DNA of 64,000 nucleotides from Mycolicibacterium llatzerense. Lineage in GTDB: Bacteria; Actinomycetota; Actinomycetes; Mycobacteriales; Mycobacteriaceae. The translations under genes were made by a program, and so were the position numbers. The DNA lies in contig NZ_JXST01000003.1 in NCBI RefSeq assembly GCF_000878195.1, positions 1-64,000 on the forward strand, written 5' to 3'. Positions 60,123 through 64,000 of the stretch are shown here, piece by piece. Under the pieces are notes generated by a model that saw nothing but the letters and a program-made list of their open reading frames with translations, had not been told where the DNA came from and ran no database searches. The number at the start of each line of letters is the position of its first letter. Position 1 is the stretch's first letter.

Positions 60123-60248
60123 GTCCCTGGATTCAATCAGCACGCCTGCCGGGTCGATCGAATTGCACTGAGGGATCGTTCGAACGGCATAGCGGTACCT
60201 GGCGTCAATCGGGACGTTTCGAAGCCCGCGATCGTTGAAGCCTGGGAC
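60123..60248. repeat. Right cluster of short inverted repeats after the DUF559-type gene
   Basis: GTCCCTGGATTCAATC (60123, reverse), GTACCTGGCGTCAATC (60195, reverse) and CGTTGAAGCCTGGGAC (60233, +), related to the left-hand cluster. A weaker TTGAATCGGTGCCTGG lies at about 60093. Confidence 0.7.
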
Positions 60249-60313
60249 GAGATCGGGCAAACCGGCCACAGGAACCCCCGGGGGAGTCAAAATAGGGCGG
60301 TTACGCTGCCGTT

Positions 60314-60343
60314 TTGGCAGCTGATTCAGCGAGACGGTAACCT
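60314..60343 (+). promoter_or_regulatory. Promoter of the tRNA-Thr/tRNA-Met/rpmG cluster
   Basis: TTGGCA (60314-60319), 18 nt, TAACCT (60338-60343), about 55 bp before tRNA-Thr. A GCTGCC-GTTTT-GGCAGC hairpin overlaps the -35 box. Confidence 0.5.
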
Positions 60344-60398
60344 CTTTAAGGCCCACGGGGCAGACGGTCGTAACCGACAGTTCGAAACCGAGGGTCAG

Positions 60399-60471
60399 GC
60401 CCCCTTAGCTCAGTCGGTAGAGCGTTTCCATGGTAAGGAAAAGGTCAACGGTTCGATTCCGTTAGGGGGCT
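60399..60471 (+). tRNA. tRNA-Thr (GGT)
   Basis: Full cloverleaf: acceptor GCCCCCT / AGGGGGC, anticodon stem TTTCC/GGAAA with loop ATGGTAA (anticodon GGT, 60432-60434), T arm AACGG-TTCGATT-CCGTT. No encoded CCA. Confidence 0.97.
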
Positions 60472-60538
60472 CGGTGGACATATGGCGAGCGGAGCGACGG
60501 AAGTAAGAATCCGCCGCTGCGCCGCCTGTGTCTGTCGG

Positions 60539-60612
60539 GGCGGTGTAGCTCAGCTGGTTAGAGCGCACGACTCATAATCGTGAGGTCGGGAGATCGAGCC
60601 TCCCCACCGCTA
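60539..60612 (+). tRNA. tRNA-Met (CAT)
   Basis: Acceptor GGCGGTG / CACCGCT (first pair G-T), anticodon stem CACGA/TCGTG with loop CTCATAA. The T loop reads ATCGAGC, with A at position 54 instead of the near-universal T. Elongator-type by its D arm and paired first acceptor base. Confidence 0.93.
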
Positions 60613-60652
60613 CCAGCACAACAGGGATTTACGAAGCGAAAGAGGCAGAGAC

Positions 60653-60820
60653 GTGGCGTCGAGTACCGACGTACGGCCGAAGATCACCTTGGCCTGCGAG
60701 GTGTGCAAGCACCGTAACTACATCACCAAGAAGAACCGTCGTAACGACCCGGATCGTCTTGAGATCAAGAAGTTCTGCCCGAACTGCGGTACGCATCAGC
60801 CGCACAAAGAGTCGCGTTAG
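60653..60820 (+). CDS. rpmG: 50S ribosomal protein L33, 55 aa
   Basis: Small basic ribosomal protein: [20 protein letters not shown], then [19 protein letters not shown] and THQPHKESR. Both CxxC pairs are present, so it is the zinc-binding (C+) paralogue normally found beside the had genes. GTG 60653 with GAGGCAGAG upstream. Between tRNA-Met and hadA as in M. tuberculosis. Confidence 0.95.
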
Positions 60821-60829
60821 CCACTCGTC

Positions 60830-61309
60830 GTGGGCCTGTCGGCGGAAATTGTCGGGTATCACTACCGGCATCCTGAGTGCTACGAGGTCGGTCGCGAGAA
60901 GATTCGTGAGCACGCGATCGCCGTCCAGAACGATGACGCATGCTTTCACCAGGAGTCGGCTGCAGCTGAACTCGGGCACGACGCGCTGCTGGCGCCTCTG
61001 ACGTTCATCAGTATCTTCGGCTACCAGGCGCAGTTGGCCATGTTCGAGGACGCTGGTGTCGTCATCTCGGATGCCCAGATCATTCACGTCGATCAGGAGC
61101 TGAAGTTCTTCGCGCCGATCAAGGCCGGCGACAAGCTCTTCTACGACGTCTACGTCGACTCGTTTCGGCAGGCGCACGGCACCGACATCATCGTGACCAA
61201 GAACATCATCACGAACGATCGTGGTGATGTCGTTCAAGAGGCCTACACGACCCTTGCGGGTCGTTCGGGTGAGGACGGACAGAAGGGATTCTCAGATGGC
61301 GCTTCGTGA
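60830..61309 (+). CDS. hadA: (3R)-hydroxyacyl-ACP dehydratase subunit HadA, 159 aa
   Basis: Non-catalytic, substrate-stabilising subunit of the HadAB dehydratase of FAS-II, needed for mycolic acid synthesis. Hotdog fold with IVGYHYRHPECYEVGREKIR, ELGHDALLAPLTFISIFGYQ and VDQELKFFAPIKAGDKLFYD. Position 61, Cys in M. tuberculosis HadA (the residue modified by isoxyl and thiacetazone), is Ser here (AGT, 61010-61012). GTG 60830. Overlaps hadB by 14 bases. Confidence 0.95.
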   Translation: MGLSAEIVGYHYRHPECYEVGREKIREHAIAVQNDDACFHQESAAAELGHDALLAPLTFISIFGYQAQLAMFEDAGVVISDAQIIHVDQELKFFAPIKAGDKLFYDVYVDSFRQAHGTDIIVTKNIITNDRGDVVQEAYTTLAGRSGEDGQKGFSDGAS

Positions 61310-61724
61310 ATTCAGCTCGGTCAAGGTCGGTGACGAGTTGCCCGAGAAGACCATCAAGCTGACCCGGCAGGACCTGGTCAACTACGCCGGTGTTTCCGGC
61401 GACCTGAACCCCATCCACTGGGACGACGAGATCGCCAAGCAGGTCGGTCTGGACACCGCCATCGCCCACGGCATGCTGACCATGGGTCTGGGCGGCGGCT
61501 TCGTCACCAACTGGGTCGGCGACCCGGCTGCCGTCACCGAATACAACGTCCGTTTCACTTCGGTGGTCCCGGTCCCCAACGACGGCATCGGCGCCGAGCT
61601 GATCTTCACCGGCCGCGTCAAGTCGGTCGACGAGGACTCCAAGTCGGTCACCATCGCGCTTTCCGCCACCACCGGCGGCAAGAAGATCTTCGGCCGCGCT
61701 GTCGCGACCGCGAAGTTGGCCTAG
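61296..61724 (+). CDS. hadB: (3R)-hydroxyacyl-ACP dehydratase catalytic subunit HadB, 142 aa
   Basis: Catalytic MaoC-type hotdog subunit shared by HadAB and HadBC. Hydratase-2 motif VSGDLNPIHWDDEIAKQVGL with Asp36 and His41, the expected catalytic pair, then AIAHGMLTMGLGGGFVTNWV. ATG 61296 aligns with the family N-terminus (ALREFSSVKVGDELPEK). Length is 142, as usual. Confidence 0.96.
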   Translation: MALREFSSVKVGDELPEKTIKLTRQDLVNYAGVSGDLNPIHWDDEIAKQVGLDTAIAHGMLTMGLGGGFVTNWVGDPAAVTEYNVRFTSVVPVPNDGIGAELIFTGRVKSVDEDSKSVTIALSATTGGKKIFGRAVATAKLA

Positions 61725-61727
61725 CCC

Positions 61728-62240
61728 ATGCCGGTGAATCCCGACATCTTGGGGATGGTTCACAAGTACCCCCAGGTGTTCACGGTGGGGCGCGAGCAGG
61801 TCCGGCAGTACGCCAAGGCAGTCAAGTCCGACCACCCCGCGTCGATGGATGAAGCCGCCGCGGCCGAATTGGGCCACGACACCCTGATCGCCGGTCCGAC
61901 CTTCGTGTCGATCGTCGCGCTGCTGGTTCAGCAGGATTTCTTCCGTAGCGTCGATGTCGGCATGGAGACCATGCAGATCATCCAGGTCGACCAGAAATTC
62001 GTCTACCACCGCCCGATCAGGGTCGGTGACCGGCTGCACGCGACCGTCGAGATCGCCTCCATCGAGCACCGGTTCGGGGCCGACATCGTGTTGACCCGCA
62101 ACACCCTCACCGATGATGACGGTGGCGTCATCATGGAGGCCTTCACCACGTTGATGGGCCACGAAGGCGACAATTCGGTGTCGGTGCGCTACGACCGCGA
62201 GACCGGGCAGGTGCTCCGCTCGGCCGCCGGAGCGGATTAG
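61728..62240 (+). CDS. hadC: (3R)-hydroxyacyl-ACP dehydratase subunit HadC, 170 aa
   Basis: Partner of HadB for later, longer-chain FAS-II steps. Resembles HadA: MVHKYPQVFTVGREQVRQYA, AAAELGHDTLIAGPTFVSIV and IIQVDQKFVYHRPIRVGDRL, no catalytic pair. Starts 3 bp after hadB. Last gene of the had operon. Confidence 0.95.
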   Translation: MPVNPDILGMVHKYPQVFTVGREQVRQYAKAVKSDHPASMDEAAAAELGHDTLIAGPTFVSIVALLVQQDFFRSVDVGMETMQIIQVDQKFVYHRPIRVGDRLHATVEIASIEHRFGADIVLTRNTLTDDDGGVIMEAFTTLMGHEGDNSVSVRYDRETGQVLRSAAGAD

Positions 62241-62384
62241 TAACTCAGACTGGGGCCGATGTACACTCGGTCCTCGGGGATCCACCCTTTTCAGCGCGCT
62301 GTCCGTCGGTTACAGATCGACCGATCGGGGAGCGCGCGAATTGTGTGAGGACCCAGCCGGAAGCGCCGACCTGGTCGGTGCTGA

Positions 62385-62457
<73 letters not shown>

Positions 62458-62520
62458 CTCAACTGAATACCGATGTGGACACTGGAAATGTGACCACCTG
62501 GAACAGACGAAAGGCATGCG

Positions 62521-63856
<1,336 letters not shown>

Positions 63857-63927
63857 TCGCGGACTGCCAACTCGCGATTAGCAGGATGTAGTCGCACCGC
63901 GGCTACCTAGAAAGGAACACCACACCA

Positions 63928-64000
63928 ATGGCCCCGAAGAAGAAAAAGGTCGTCGGGCTGATCAAGCTGCAGATCCAGGCCGGCGCGGCCAACCCCGCCC
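63928..64000 (+). CDS. rplK: 50S ribosomal protein L11, 5' end (runs off the window)
   Basis: ATG 63928 after AAAGGA. The first 24 codons ([20 protein letters not shown] …) match the L11 N-terminus. Follows nusG as in nearly all bacteria. Incomplete here. Confidence 0.95.
   Translation, partial: MAPKKKKVVGLIKLQIQAGAANPA

Noticed and set aside
60093..60506. 137-codon frame across tRNA-Thr
   Set aside because: It reads through the repeats and a complete tRNA; no protein features.

Overview
The window is a high-GC actinobacterial chromosome segment. A near-complete prophage's late half (1 to about 33,378) is joined to a host segment that is clearly mycobacterial. The host evidence is the order recD-recB-recC, echA3, membrane protein, MBL hydrolase, tRNA-Thr, tRNA-Met, rpmG, hadA-hadB-hadC, tRNA-Trp, secE, nusG, rplK, which is the classic Mycobacterium order. 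The arr-type rifampin ADP-ribosyltransferase and the cyanase locus suggest a rapidly growing Mycolicibacterium-type host.

Prophage layout, all on the + strand until the far right. First come small right-arm genes (hypothetical, GIY-YIG nuclease, HTH protein) and a terminator. Then HNH nuclease, a probable cos region, small and large terminase, portal, and a MuF minor head protein. Next are scaffold, decoration protein, major capsid, head-tail connectors, major tail protein, tail chaperones with a -1 frameshift site, and a 1708-residue tape measure with two wall-hydrolase domains. These are followed by minor tail proteins, a fibre with about eleven 20-residue repeats, lysin A (C39 + GH19), lysin B, holin and small membrane proteins, and a terminator. 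At the right end are a tRNA-Pro, a tRNA-Trp-like gene, three small genes, and the attachment junction. attR is the displaced 3' end of a host tRNA (33358-33378), followed by that tRNA's own terminator. attL, integrase and repressor lie left of the window.

Most notable system: the MuF protein (5766-7715) carries, after a proline-rich linker, a C-terminal domain that looks like a RelA/SpoT-type nucleotide pyrophosphotransferase. It is followed at once by a 79-residue orphan gene that has its own promoter-like sequence and its own strong terminator inside the head operon. This is the expected architecture of a capsid-borne polymorphic toxin with a lysogen-expressed immunity gene.

Host part: alpha/beta hydrolase; permease with a His-rich tail; a large secreted beta-propeller protein behind a DosR-box-like palindrome; an ArsR / SRPBCC / mycothiol-dependent isomerase-like operon; arr; divergent cynR and a secreted peptide plus cynS; a secreted anchored protein; an L,D-transpeptidase; a UsfY-like membrane protein behind a CRP-like site; a pirin-GNAT fusion; an AhpD-like protein; and recCBD. 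Then come echA3, a membrane protein, an MBL hydrolase, a DUF559-type protein flanked by short inverted repeats, the tRNA/rpmG/had cluster (HadA has Ser at position 61), and secE-nusG-rplK.
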